21,689 nucleotides of DNA, from positions 1-21,689 of the forward strand of contig VMEY01000007.1 in NCBI GenBank assembly GCA_007375785.1, given 5' to 3'. The notes below the pieces were generated by a model, which saw only the letters and a program-made list of their open reading frames with translations, searched no databases and was not told the origin of the DNA. Both the position numbers and the translations under genes were made by a program. Position 1 is the stretch's first letter. Each line of letters begins with the position of its first letter. Below, in pieces: positions 12,584 through 21,446 of the stretch. Source of the stretch: Parcubacteria group bacterium Athens0416_74. GTDB taxonomy: Bacteria > Patescibacteriota > Minisyncoccia > Phycocordibacterales > UBA2100.

Positions 12584-12603
12584 AGCCGCTTTACGACCGG
12601 AAG

Positions 12604-12619
12604 GGGCGCCCTGGCGCCC
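12604..12619 (+). terminator. Terminator before the rRNA unit
   Basis: GGGCGC-CCTG-GCGCCC, extended by A/T pairs and followed by TTTTC. It insulates the 16S promoter from the upstream genes. Confidence 0.75.
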
Positions 12620-12626
12620 TTTTCAC

Positions 12627-12655
12627 TTGACACCCCCTAGCGTGCCGACTATACT
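12627..12655 (+). promoter_or_regulatory. 16S rRNA promoter
   Basis: TTGACA 12627-12632, exactly 17 bp, TATACT 12650-12655: the strongest promoter-like sequence in the window. The start would be near 12662, giving a 420-nt leader. A second TTGACA at 12769-12774 with a poor -10 might be a P2. Confidence 0.75.
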
Positions 12656-12974
12656 CTCCCGACCATCGCTCCTGATGGCTTCTGCTGGGTGTGCGCTAGC
12701 GCCTCAGCCTTGTGCCGGATCAAATCCGTCAGCCACATTGTGGCGAAGCGGAGAGGGATGGTTGAACTTTGACATACTGAATAAACAAGATTGTACGCAT
12801 TACAATGCGGTCTTCTTCATTGAAGACTGCAGGTAAGAACACAACACACACCTTCAACATTCGCGTTGCGAATGTTCAGGGTAAACAAGCAAGCAAGAAC
12901 ACAAATAGAAAACATGTATGGAATTCTTAGGAGGATTTCACGCATGAGTAAACAGTAAGGAACAAAAGAATATC

Positions 12975-14632
<1,658 letters not shown>

Positions 14633-14667
14633 TGTATCAAACTGTTTGAGTGAACTGCAATCTTGAT

Positions 14668-14705
14668 AAAAAACACCGACCGCTTTATGCGGCACGGTGT
14701 TTTTT
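14668..14705. terminator. Terminator of the 16S unit, shared with the convergent protease gene
   Basis: AAAAAACACCG (14668-14678) / CGGTGTTTTTT (14695-14705) with an inner CCGC/GCGG stem. It has A- and T-runs on both sides, so it can stop transcription from both directions. Confidence 0.9.
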
Positions 14706-14714
14706 GCTGCGCCG

Positions 14715-15605
14715 TTATTCTTTTATCCTGAGAGGTGTTACGACCCCTTGCTTTTTTTGCGTCTCCACGACGTCGTTACGATGTTTAACAAGATCAGGGT
14801 GCATTAAGACTTCAAGAATCTTTTCGGCGGGGATCACGATAGCGATACCCATATTGATTCTGCTCTGGTTGTCGGAGGCATCAGTTTCCGACGCATCAAT
14901 TTTTGCTGAGTCAACGCTCCAATGCCCGTGTATGAGGCCAGCGAGAAAAATTCTGCTTGTGCCTCCAAGAGAAGTATTGTTGTCCTTTAGTTTGAAATAA
15001 GGCTCTTTAAAGAACACTGGCGATCCACTTAAGCCGCCAATCGACCTCGCCTCTATGAGGTAGGCGTCTATTTCTGTGTTGTGCCATTTAACAGCGACCC
15101 TTTCATTTTTATCTCTTGAGAGAAGCGCAACATTGCCGACTCGTACTATCGGGAGATTAGCGAACTTTCCATGATGTTGTGAAAATAGCCCAATAACAAA
15201 CACCTCATTTGCTTCTTGGATGTCTCCGTTTTGGATATTCTCATGTTTCAAAAACATGGGACTCGGCACAGTTTTATGCGCGTGCTCGATAGTGCCTAGC
15301 GGAAACGGAATCACAGCAACGTCGACATTTGAATCGGATGGATGTGTATACCACTGAGCACCTTTCATTACGAAGTCGAGTCGACCTCCATCTTTTCCAT
15401 TCAAACGAATACTTATGTTATCCAAGTCTTCGTTCTCGATGTTGTGTAGCGCTGTGACGAGGTAGATAAAATTTAACTGGCTTTCCGCATCCAGAATGCT
15501 CACCAAAAAGCCTGTACCTTGTGGCGCATATATTTCTTTTCCGTTGACAACTTTTTTCTTGCAGAGAAACACCACACACTGACGGATATCGTCGGGGATT
15601 TCCAT
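14715..15605 (-). CDS. Trypsin-like serine peptidase domain protein
   Basis: A 296-aa protein with a chymotrypsin-fold signature and a complete apparent triad: His54 in YLVTALHNI, Asp95 in SNVDVAVIPF and Ser195 in SIGGLSGSPVF. GTGFLVS before the His is the usual first strand. There is no signal peptide, transmembrane helix or PDZ domain, so unlike DegP/HtrA it is probably cytoplasmic. Such solitary trypsin-like proteins occur in defence islands and as housekeeping proteases; no partner gene is adjacent. The gene is visibly richer in A and T and uses different codons (many AAA, ATT, TTT) from its neighbours, which suggests recent transfer. It sits between the rRNA terminator and the VOC gene. 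Start ATG 15603-15605; no clear Shine-Dalgarno. Confidence 0.8.
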   Translation of the reverse strand: MEIPDDIRQCVVFLCKKKVVNGKEIYAPQGTGFLVSILDAESQLNFIYLVTALHNIENEDLDNISIRLNGKDGGRLDFVMKGAQWYTHPSDSNVDVAVIPFPLGTIEHAHKTVPSPMFLKHENIQNGDIQEANEVFVIGLFSQHHGKFANLPIVRVGNVALLSRDKNERVAVKWHNTEIDAYLIEARSIGGLSGSPVFFKEPYFKLKDNNTSLGGTSRIFLAGLIHGHWSVDSAKIDASETDASDNQSRINMGIAIVIPAEKILEVLMHPDLVKHRNDVVETQKKQGVVTPLRIKE

Positions 15606-15671
15606 GGTTAGGTCACAATATGCTCTTTGGTGCGCAAATCAAGCAGCGGAGGGTGAAAGTGACCAATTTGG

Positions 15672-15677
15672 TATAAT
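15672..15677 (+). promoter_or_regulatory. -10 box TATAAT of the VOC gene
   Basis: TTGGTATAAT with TATAAT at 15672-15677, 7 nt before ATG 15685. The predicted start coincides with the start codon. No good -35 box is seen. Confidence 0.55.
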
Positions 15678-15684
15678 TGCGCAA

Positions 15685-16053
15685 ATGAGTACACCCAAGA
15701 ATACGGTTTGTCTTTGGTTCGAAAAAGATGCGCTTGCTGCGGCGGAGTTTTATGCTGCTACTTTTCCGGATAGCAAAGTAGGCGATGTTTTCTATGCACC
15801 TTCCGATTATCCCGATGGTAAAGCGGGGGGCGTGCTGACGGTGGGATTCACGGTCTGTGGGATTCCTTGTATGGGACTCAACAGCGCGTGCGGTTGGTGC
15901 AAGGACAAGTGGGGAGTCTCGTGGCAGATTACGCCGCGTGTCCTGACCGATGCGCTCGCCGCAGGGGGTGCCGAAGCCAAACGGGCTTTCGATGCGATGA
16001 TGACAATGCAAAAAATCGATGTCGCCGCTATAGAGGCCGCCCGCCGCGGGTAA
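15685..16053 (+). CDS. VOC/PhnB-like (3-demethylubiquinone-9 methyltransferase domain) protein, internally shortened
   Basis: 122 aa. The N-terminal half (TVCLWFEKDALAAAEFYAAT, then FPDSKVGDVFY and LTVGFTVCGIPCMGLN) and the C-terminal part (ACGWCKDKWGVSWQITPRVL, then MMTMQKIDVAAIEAA) match the PhnB-like branch of the VOC superfamily. In family members roughly 35-40 residues (N-G-G-P, a strand with AFSF, and a D-x-x-W helix) lie between GLN and the CGWCKDKWG block. Here they are joined directly and in frame. Without them the second half of the fold is incomplete, so this is a deleted gene or an assembly deletion. ATG 15685 follows TATAAT by 7 nt (leaderless). An upstream in-frame extension exists but has no family similarity. 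Confidence 0.75.
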   Translation: MSTPKNTVCLWFEKDALAAAEFYAATFPDSKVGDVFYAPSDYPDGKAGGVLTVGFTVCGIPCMGLNSACGWCKDKWGVSWQITPRVLTDALAAGGAEAKRAFDAMMTMQKIDVAAIEAARRG

Positions 16054-16118
16054 TAGTAAAAAGCGCTATACTGATTTCTGGCAGCAGAGTGACTGCCATT
16101 CCTTGAGGGAGGAGTGTC

Positions 16119-16316
16119 ATGAATCTGAATCCGTTTAACCGACCATTCTACGATGGTCGCATCGTTCGGCGGCGACACCGCGGTGAGGGGCGCGGGTACA
16201 ATCCCGTGCTGCTCGCCGTGCAGCTCGTGGGCGCACTGGTGGCTCTGGTGGTACCCGCCGCCATCATGGCGCTGTACACCAAGCCCGAGGACAAGAAGCC
16301 CTTGAAACAAGCGTGA
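16119..16316 (+). CDS. 65-aa single-pass membrane protein, hypothetical
   Basis: The N-terminal 27 residues are polar and basic (IVRRRHRGEGRGYNP). A hydrophobic helix VLLAVQLVGALVALVVPAAI follows, then a short charged tail (KPEDKKPLKQA). With the basic end first, an N-in topology is expected. I do not recognise a family. ATG 16119 has GGGAGGAG just upstream, and TATACT at 16067-16072 could be the -10 box. A 10-bp hairpin terminator follows 22 bp after the stop. Confidence 0.75.
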   Translation: MNLNPFNRPFYDGRIVRRRHRGEGRGYNPVLLAVQLVGALVALVVPAAIMALYTKPEDKKPLKQA

Positions 16317-16338
16317 GGCACACGATGTGCCCACCATA

Positions 16339-16364
16339 CAGCCGGGTTCTCACGAACCCGGCTG
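16339..16364. terminator. Terminator between the small membrane protein and the SulP gene
   Basis: A 10-bp perfect stem CAGCCGGGTT/AACCCGGCTG with loop CTCACG, followed by ATGCTTTTC. It lies 8 bp beyond the STAS stop on the other strand, so it may serve both. Confidence 0.8.
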
Positions 16365-16372
16365 ATGCTTTT

Positions 16373-17942
16373 CTATATGAGCTGAAGCTGCGTGCGCAGC
16401 TCGGAGATGTTGTAGAAGATATTGCGATGTCCGAAATACGAGGTGTTTTTGAGGATTTCAAACACTTGTTCGCGTACGTATATCATCGATATGCGCATAT
16501 GCTGCTGTTCCCACTTTTCAATGTACTCTTCGAGTATTTCCATACCACTGATGTCGACAAAATTGACCCCCGACATATCGAGCACGATATTTTTTACGTG
16601 GTCCCCCTGATGGATGTGTGATGCAATAACCCCGTCGACTTGTGTGAGCGCTTGGTCGGTGTTGGCGTAGTAAAGCGATACTCCCACTCGAACAATCACG
16701 ACGCCAGGGAAAGTGCGCACGTGGTCGTTTTGTATAGTGCTTAGCAAGACTTTCTTCTCGACATCGATCAGAACGTGAAATCGCGTACATTTCGCGAATT
16801 CGTTTGATATCGATAAGTGAGACAGCAGAGAGTATCACGATGGCCGCAAGTGCCGTGAGTGGCAGATAAAAGAAGAGGGGGGTGAGAAAAAGTATTGTAG
16901 CAAGCGTCACGCCGGTACTCACCACCGATGAAAAGCTCGTGCGCGCACCCGCCTCTCTGTTTATCGCGCTGCGCGTAAAAGAGCCGCTGACAGGGTAGCC
17001 TTGGAAGAAGCTTGCGACGACGTTGGCCAAACCTTGCCCGACGAGCTCTTGGTCTGTGTCCTGGCGTTCGCGCGTGCTACGGGCAAGTGTTGCGGTGTTG
17101 GCATGAGTCGCGACAAACGCCACAAGTGCGAGTACTGCCGCTTTGGGTATCAAGAGCGCCAGCGAGTTTACGCCGATAAAAGGCAAGACGAGATGCGGCA
17201 AGCCGGACGGAATCTCTCCGATAATCGCTACCCCATGAAAATCGAGTCTTAGCCCGTATCCCGCGAGGATTGCGAGAAAAAGCACGAAGAGTGCGCTCGG
17301 GAAAGAGTGAGGGAGTCGCCGAAAGAGAACGAGAATGACGAGCGCACCGATACCGAGCGCGGTCGCTATAGGCGAGAGGTGCGGCAGCGCCTGGACCAGG
17401 TTCAGGATATTTCGGAGAACAATTTCCGATGAGGGGAGAGAAATCCCTAAAAGTGTCGGGATTTGCGATATGACGATAAGGACTGCCGCTGCGCTCGAGA
17501 ACCCCGCGATGACGGAGTGAGGGACGAGGTGAATCATCGAGCCGAATCGGAAAAATCCGAGGAGGAGATATATGAGTCCCGTAAGAAGCGCGAGGGTGGC
17601 TGCGAGGCGGATGAAGTGCTCGCTGCCGGGAGGTGCGAGCGAGACGAGCGAGGTAAAGGTGAGGAGGCTCACCATCGCGACGGGCCCGGTAGAGAGTTGG
17701 CGCGACGAACCCCACAGCGATGCGATGCACCCGAAGAGCGAAGCGTACAGGCCGTATACTGCCGGGAGTCCGGCGATGAGCGCAAACGCCATTGCCTGCG
17801 GTATCTGGACTACAGCCACGGAGATTCCAGCGACCATGTCACCTTGAAAGTCGGCACGCGTGTACGCTTTATGACCACGCATAAATGTGGGTCTCAGTAG
17901 CAGGAGTGCAGATGATATTCGGGAGATTGCGGCCTCTTTCAT
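16373..17942 (-). pseudogene. SulP-family anion permease with STAS domain, frame-broken
   Basis: From ATG 17940-17942 (MKEAAISRISS) the protein follows the SulP plan: GDMVAGISVAVVQIPQAMAF, LPAVYGLYASLFG, STGPVAMVSLLTF, VSGSFTRSAINREAGART and AIVILSAVSLIDIKRIREMY. SulP proteins are 10-14-helix anion transporters or exchangers (sulfate, bicarbonate and others). After ISRSD (near 16775) the frame turns to nonsense. The STAS domain (FPGVVIVRVGVSLYYANTDQ, IVLDMSGVNFVDISGMEILE) lies in the neighbouring frame and ends at 16373. The last membrane segment expected between ISKSD and STAS is also missing, so a deletion that is not a multiple of three joins the parts. TACACT at 17955-17950 is 7 nt before ATG. 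The frame is open upstream to 18338, but that part is not SulP and runs across the tRNA. Confidence 0.8.
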
Positions 17943-18060
17943 GGGAGTAAGTGTATACCCGCGAAAGTGGCGAACAATCGCGGTTTTTGTTACTATCCGC
18001 GTGTTTAGAGAAGTAAGTGAAATGCGTCCGTACCTCTGGTGGATGATACTTTCGCAAGAG

Positions 18061-18088
18061 TTGATTGCAGTTATGCGGGTTGGATAAT
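18061..18088 (+). promoter_or_regulatory. tRNA-Ile promoter
   Basis: TTGATT 18061-18066, a 16-bp spacer and GATAAT 18083-18088; the start at about 18095 is 13 nt before the tRNA. Confidence 0.55.
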
Positions 18089-18107
18089 GTAGGTAGGTTC
18101 GAGTAAT

Positions 18108-18179
18108 GCGTCCGTAGTTCAGTGGTAGAACGCTGTCCTGATAAGACAGAGGTCGAAAGTTCGATTCTTTCCGGACGCA
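18108..18179 (+). tRNA. trnI: tRNA-Ile (anticodon GAT)
   Basis: A complete cloverleaf: acceptor GCGTCCG/CGGACGC, D arm GTTC-AGTGGTA-GAAC, anticodon arm CTGTC-CTGATAA-GACAG with GAT at 34-36, variable AGGTC, T arm GAAAG-TTCGATT-CTTTC, discriminator A. The next bases are CCG, so the full CCA is not encoded. The discriminator A matches the UGGU bulge of the T-box at 8031-8234. Confidence 0.97.
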
Positions 18180-18336
18180 CCGAGTGAAACGAGGTAAGGA
18201 CGAGCACGCCAAAGGCGTGCGTGAAGAGTCGAACGCCGGAGCGATGTCGCGCGAGCTCGCGCGACCGCGAGGCGGTGCCCAACCCGAGCCGAGTGGCGAC
18301 GAGGTGAGAGGTGCGGGCGATTCTTTCCGGACGCAC
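18162..18336 (+). repeat. 19-bp direct repeat of the tRNA-Ile 3' end around a GC-rich palindromic insert
   Basis: CGATTCTTTCCGGACGCAC occurs at 18162-18180 (inside the tRNA) and again exactly at 18318-18336. The 137 bp between are GC-rich, with GCACGCC-AAA-GGCGTGC (18204-18220) and a perfect 20-nt palindrome at 18246-18265. No gene is seen. This layout resembles attL/attR scars of elements that integrate at tRNA 3' ends, here with almost no cargo. Confidence 0.75.
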
Positions 18337-18347
18337 AAAAAAGCGAA

Positions 18348-18368
18348 GTCGGGTCCGATGGACCCGAC
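18348..18368 (-). terminator. Terminator of the 53-aa gene
   Basis: A 9-bp perfect stem GTCGGGTCC/GGACCCGAC with a 3-nt loop. On the minus strand it is followed by TTCGCTTTTTT. It lies 22 bp after the stop of the 18391-18552 gene. Confidence 0.8.
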
Positions 18369-18390
18369 CGCGTAAAATTGAGGAAGCTCG

Positions 18391-18552
18391 TCAGTCGAGC
18401 CAGGACCTATTCCTGAGACCAGGGAATCCGCCGTCCATGCAGTGCACGCCTCGCAGCATGCCGGTGTCGTGACTGCGGAACCAATTCCACGGACTCAGAT
18501 TTCGCCAGAAGATTCGCGCACTTGCGCTCCGTCGGCTGTATTTTCGAGCCAT
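18391..18552 (-). CDS. 53-aa hypothetical protein
   Basis: I do not recognise a family. A basic, Trp-rich small protein (MARKYSRRSASARIFWRNLS, then PWNWFRSHDTGM, one Cys, and a tail ending RNRSWLD). There is no clear membrane helix. Support for being real: GAGGAGG is placed 6 nt before ATG 18550-18552, and a good intrinsic terminator follows 22 bp after the stop. It is a single-gene unit divergent from murA and next to the tRNA-linked repeat. The function is unknown. Confidence 0.6.
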   Translation of the reverse strand: MARKYSRRSASARIFWRNLSPWNWFRSHDTGMLRGVHCMDGGFPGLRNRSWLD

Positions 18553-18668
18553 TGACGCCTCCTCACAAAAACAGAGCATGCCCGAACGGCAGCTCCTTTC
18601 ATAATCATCGCGCTAATTCATTGGGACGCAAGCATGTATTGTGCATTCGTAAAATCGGGGCAAAAACG

Positions 18669-18674
18669 TATAAT
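18669..18674 (+). promoter_or_regulatory. -10 box TATAAT of murA, leaderless arrangement
   Basis: TATAAT at 18669-18674, 6 nt before ATG 18681. The predicted start is the A of the ATG. No Shine-Dalgarno is present and the -35 is poor. Confidence 0.6.
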
Positions 18675-18680
18675 ACGCCC

Positions 18681-19985
18681 ATGAATTATCGTGTATCGGG
18701 CGGCAAGACGCTCTCCGGCTCGGTGCAGACCAATATCTCGAAAAATGCCGCTGTAGCGCTGCTCGCCGCATCGCTCCTCAACCGCGGAGAAACCGTCCTC
18801 AAGCGCATGCCGCGGATACAAGAAGTCAACCGTCTCATAGAAGTGATGGAATCAATCGGCGTGAAAATAATCTGGGAGGAGAGTGGAGATATACGTATCA
18901 CGCCGCCGGAGAAATTTGATCTCAGCAAAATCAATCAGGAGTCTGCGGGGCGCACGCGCTCAATCGCGCTTTTTATTGCACCGCTTGCCCACGTTCTCGG
19001 ATCGTTTGATTTACCCGCGCCGACCGGTTGTGACCTCGGCAAGCGCTCGCTTGGCGCGCACATCGATGCGCTTGCAAAGCTTGGTATAGAAATAAGTGGC
19101 AACGAGGATACGCACACGTACCACGTAGAGGTTCGCGAGCGAAAAGCGGCGACCATTGTGATGTATGAAGCGTCTGACACAGGAGTTGAAAATGTGCTCA
19201 TGGCGGCAGCAAAAATCCCGGGTACTACTACGATAAAGTTTGCATCGGCCAACTATATGGTGCAGGACCTCTGCTTCTTTCTCGAGCGCTGCGGCGTGCA
19301 GATAGAGGGCATCGGCACATCCACGCTCACCGTGCACGGGACGGAATATATCGATGAATTTATCGAGGGACATCCAAGCGAGGACCCAATCGAATCGATG
19401 TTCTTCATCGCGCTCGCGGCGACGACGAAATCGGAGATTACTATCGAGCGCTGCCCGATGGACTTTCTCGAGCTTGAGCTCTATACGCTCGGTCAAATGG
19501 GGCTTCGCTACGACATAGGGGAGCGCTACACATCCCACAATGGTAAGACGATTCTCGCCGACGTGACGATTCATCCGTCAGAGCTCGTTGCCGCGCCGGA
19601 GAAAATAGCGCCGCGCCCGTATCCGGGTATCAACATCGACAATCTTCCGTTCTTTGTGCCTGTCGCCACGCAGGCCACCGGAAAGACGCTCATACACGAT
19701 TGGGTATACGATGGTCGTGCAAAACACTACATGCTGATGGAAAAACTCGGGGCCAAAATGGAGCTCCTCGACCCGCATCGTGTACTCGTGGAAGGGCCGA
19801 CGAAGCTCTGCGCCGCCGATGTCGAGGCGCCTCCGGCGCTTCGACCCGCGACGCTGCTGCTCATCGGCATGCTTGCTGCGGAGGGTGAGAGTATGCTGCG
19901 CAACGTGTACCCGATAAACCGCGGCTACGCGAATCTTGCGGAGCGGCTCACGAGACTCGGTGCCTCAATCGAAGCAGTAGAGTAG
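18681..19985 (+). CDS. murA: UDP-N-acetylglucosamine 1-carboxyvinyltransferase (MurA family)
   Basis: A 434-aa MurA-type enolpyruvyl transferase, the first committed step of peptidoglycan synthesis (PEP plus UDP-GlcNAc, cytoplasm). SGGKTLSGSVQTNISKNAAV gives the substrate Lys21-Asn22. The catalytic loop PTGCDLGKRSLGAHIDAL carries Cys117, the residue attacked by fosfomycin (Cys115 in E. coli). RPYPGINIDNLPFFVP holds the catalytic-Asp region, and PINRGYANLAERLTRLGA is the normal C-terminal block. Some positions differ from the usual text (GAKNA reads ISKNA; DLRAG reads ALRPA), so a paralogue is possible. The frame is open upstream, but TATAAT right before ATG 18681 and the family N-terminus fix the start. 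Two membrane-protein genes follow closely. Confidence 0.9.
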   Translation: MNYRVSGGKTLSGSVQTNISKNAAVALLAASLLNRGETVLKRMPRIQEVNRLIEVMESIGVKIIWEESGDIRITPPEKFDLSKINQESAGRTRSIALFIAPLAHVLGSFDLPAPTGCDLGKRSLGAHIDALAKLGIEISGNEDTHTYHVEVRERKAATIVMYEASDTGVENVLMAAAKIPGTTTIKFASANYMVQDLCFFLERCGVQIEGIGTSTLTVHGTEYIDEFIEGHPSEDPIESMFFIALAATTKSEITIERCPMDFLELELYTLGQMGLRYDIGERYTSHNGKTILADVTIHPSELVAAPEKIAPRPYPGINIDNLPFFVPVATQATGKTLIHDWVYDGRAKHYMLMEKLGAKMELLDPHRVLVEGPTKLCAADVEAPPALRPATLLLIGMLAAEGESMLRNVYPINRGYANLAERLTRLGASIEAVE

Positions 19986-19998
19986 CGAGGAATCGCGT

Positions 19999-20475
19999 AT
20001 GTCGCTCTCGCACGAGACACTTAAAAAGATTATCATCGCGAGTCTTGTAGTCTACGCATGCATGGGGCTTTTTGAGCGATCCGTGCGAGATGGCTCTGAG
20101 ATATATCCGTTCTTCTCCTGGTTTTTATTTGCATATATTCCGAATCCTTCTGAGGATACATTTACTGTCGCCTTCCATGCCGTCGGCGACGAAGTATATG
20201 ACCCTGCGCTCACATTCTCCGAATCTCGACCCCTGTTTGACAAGATACACCAGTCACCGACGGAGTATATTTATGCGATTCAAGAATTTGGACGCTCCGT
20301 ATCTACGGGCCGTACGGATCTTGCGGAGCAATATCGAGCGTCATTCGAGCGGATGTTTAGTGGTCAAGCGGCGCGGTACGAATTGTTTCTTGTCTCGTAC
20401 GACCCCGTGAGGGACTGGAGAGAAGGCAAATATGCTTCATCAACATCATTGGGTATCTTTGAAACACACCGCTAA
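19999..20475 (+). CDS. 158-aa hypothetical protein with one N-terminal membrane helix
   Basis: I do not recognise a family. Residues 10-26 (KIIIASLVVYACMGLF) form a membrane anchor or uncleaved signal. A second, weaker hydrophobic stretch follows (YPFFSWFLFAYIPN). The remaining 100 residues are polar, probably outside the membrane or at its surface (YIYAIQEFGRSVSTGRTDLA, FERMFSGQAARYELFLVSYD). ATG 19999 lies 13 bp after the murA stop with GAGG upstream. The stop TAA shares its last A with the next ATG (TAATG), so it is coupled to the polytopic protein that follows. The pair probably forms one membrane unit. Confidence 0.75.
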   Translation: MSLSHETLKKIIIASLVVYACMGLFERSVRDGSEIYPFFSWFLFAYIPNPSEDTFTVAFHAVGDEVYDPALTFSESRPLFDKIHQSPTEYIYAIQEFGRSVSTGRTDLAEQYRASFERMFSGQAARYELFLVSYDPVRDWREGKYASSTSLGIFETHR

Positions 20476-21446
20476 TGTCTACCTTGGCTCACATACGAAA
20501 TTGGCTGCGATACCCTTCTCTCACCGCGCTTTCTAAGGATGACTCGGTCATGCGCAAAGCGGAGACACTGGTAATGGCATTCTATGTCATCGTGCCCGTG
20601 GTCGCCTATGCGTTTTTTAGAAACTGGCCCATACCACTGACGCGCGAGAATTTTGACCCAATATGGCCGCTCTTCTGGTCAGAGGCGCTCGCCCTCAGCG
20701 ATGATGTGACAATCAGTATCATCCGCGCGATGTTCCTCATCGCGAGTCTTCTCGGCATGCTCTTCTATCGGTACCGGGTGATGCGACTCCTCGTCTTTAT
20801 CGGTGTATGGCAGGCGCATGCGTTTGCGAGCTCGTTCGGGTCTGTCGTGCACGAGCTCTATCCGTGGGTCTATGCTGCGCTCATCTTCGTTTTTTTGCCT
20901 TCCTTTGATGAAGGGCGCGCCGGAATGGAAAGAAATCGCCGACTGCTCCTCATCATCTGGTGGGCCCAGGCATCCCTCATGCTTTTGTACACAATGGCAG
21001 GAGTCTGGAAATTTCATGCCGCATTTGTGCAGTTACTCGCAGGGGAGATACATGGGCTCTCTCCGCTTGCTTTCGCATATCAAGTGGCGGACTGGGTGCA
21101 AAAGCTCCAGCAGGAAGCCCCTCTGGCGGCGTTTGTCATTGCGCACCCGCTCATCGTGTGGCCCCTCTATGTGGGCTCGCATTTTTTCCAGCTCTTTGCT
21201 TTCTGGACGATGATACGACCGTCACTCCAAAAGATATGGGCGTTTGAGCTGATGCTCTTCCATATCGGCACATTCATGGTCATGGGAATCGAATTCGACC
21301 CATTCATTTTCATCGTAATCGTGCTCCTCTTCTTCTCGCCGTTTATACCCGAAAAACTCACACTCAAACAAATATTTCTTGACCTACCGGTCATCGGACA
21401 GATTGCAGAGTATTACATTGCGCGGCGTAAGAACGCTACCTCTTGA
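20475..21446 (+). CDS. Polytopic membrane protein, about 7-8 helices, unidentified
   Basis: 323 aa. Hydrophobic segments include TLVMAFYVIVPVVAYAFF, IIRAMFLIASLLGMLFY, VMRLLVFIGVWQAHAFA, VYAALIFVFLPSF, LLLIIWWAQASLMLLYTMAG, VIAHPLIVWPLYVGSHFFQL and FIFIVIVLLFFSPFI. The pattern of helices with buried His and Trp (GVWKFH, ELMLFHIGTFM) recalls HTTM or DoxX-like proteins, but I cannot assign it. A basic tail ends the protein. It is coupled to the preceding gene through TAATG. It overlaps the convergent purT end by 11 bp. Confidence 0.8.
   Translation: MSTLAHIRNWLRYPSLTALSKDDSVMRKAETLVMAFYVIVPVVAYAFFRNWPIPLTRENFDPIWPLFWSEALALSDDVTISIIRAMFLIASLLGMLFYRYRVMRLLVFIGVWQAHAFASSFGSVVHELYPWVYAALIFVFLPSFDEGRAGMERNRRLLLIIWWAQASLMLLYTMAGVWKFHAAFVQLLAGEIHGLSPLAFAYQVADWVQKLQQEAPLAAFVIAHPLIVWPLYVGSHFFQLFAFWTMIRPSLQKIWAFELMLFHIGTFMVMGIEFDPFIFIVIVLLFFSPFIPEKLTLKQIFLDLPVIGQIAEYYIARRKNATS

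Noticed and set aside
12674..12836. 53-codon ORF in the rRNA leader, possible leader peptide
   Set aside because: The ATG is 12 nt after the expected start, with no ribosome site and no run of one amino acid, and it ends without a terminator-type hairpin.
12914..12958. 14-codon ORF ending in MSKQ with AGGAGG before the inner ATG
   Set aside because: It lies inside the rRNA processing region; AGGAGG is better explained by leader folding (pairs with TCCTAA). No evidence of translation.
18182..18317. CRISPR-like repeats
   Set aside because: The palindromes are single and different from each other; there is no repeat-spacer periodicity here or elsewhere in the window.
17943..18338. N-terminal extension of SulP
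   Set aside because: It reads through the tRNA-Ile gene antisense and has no SulP similarity; ATG 17940-17942 with a -10 box at the right distance is better.
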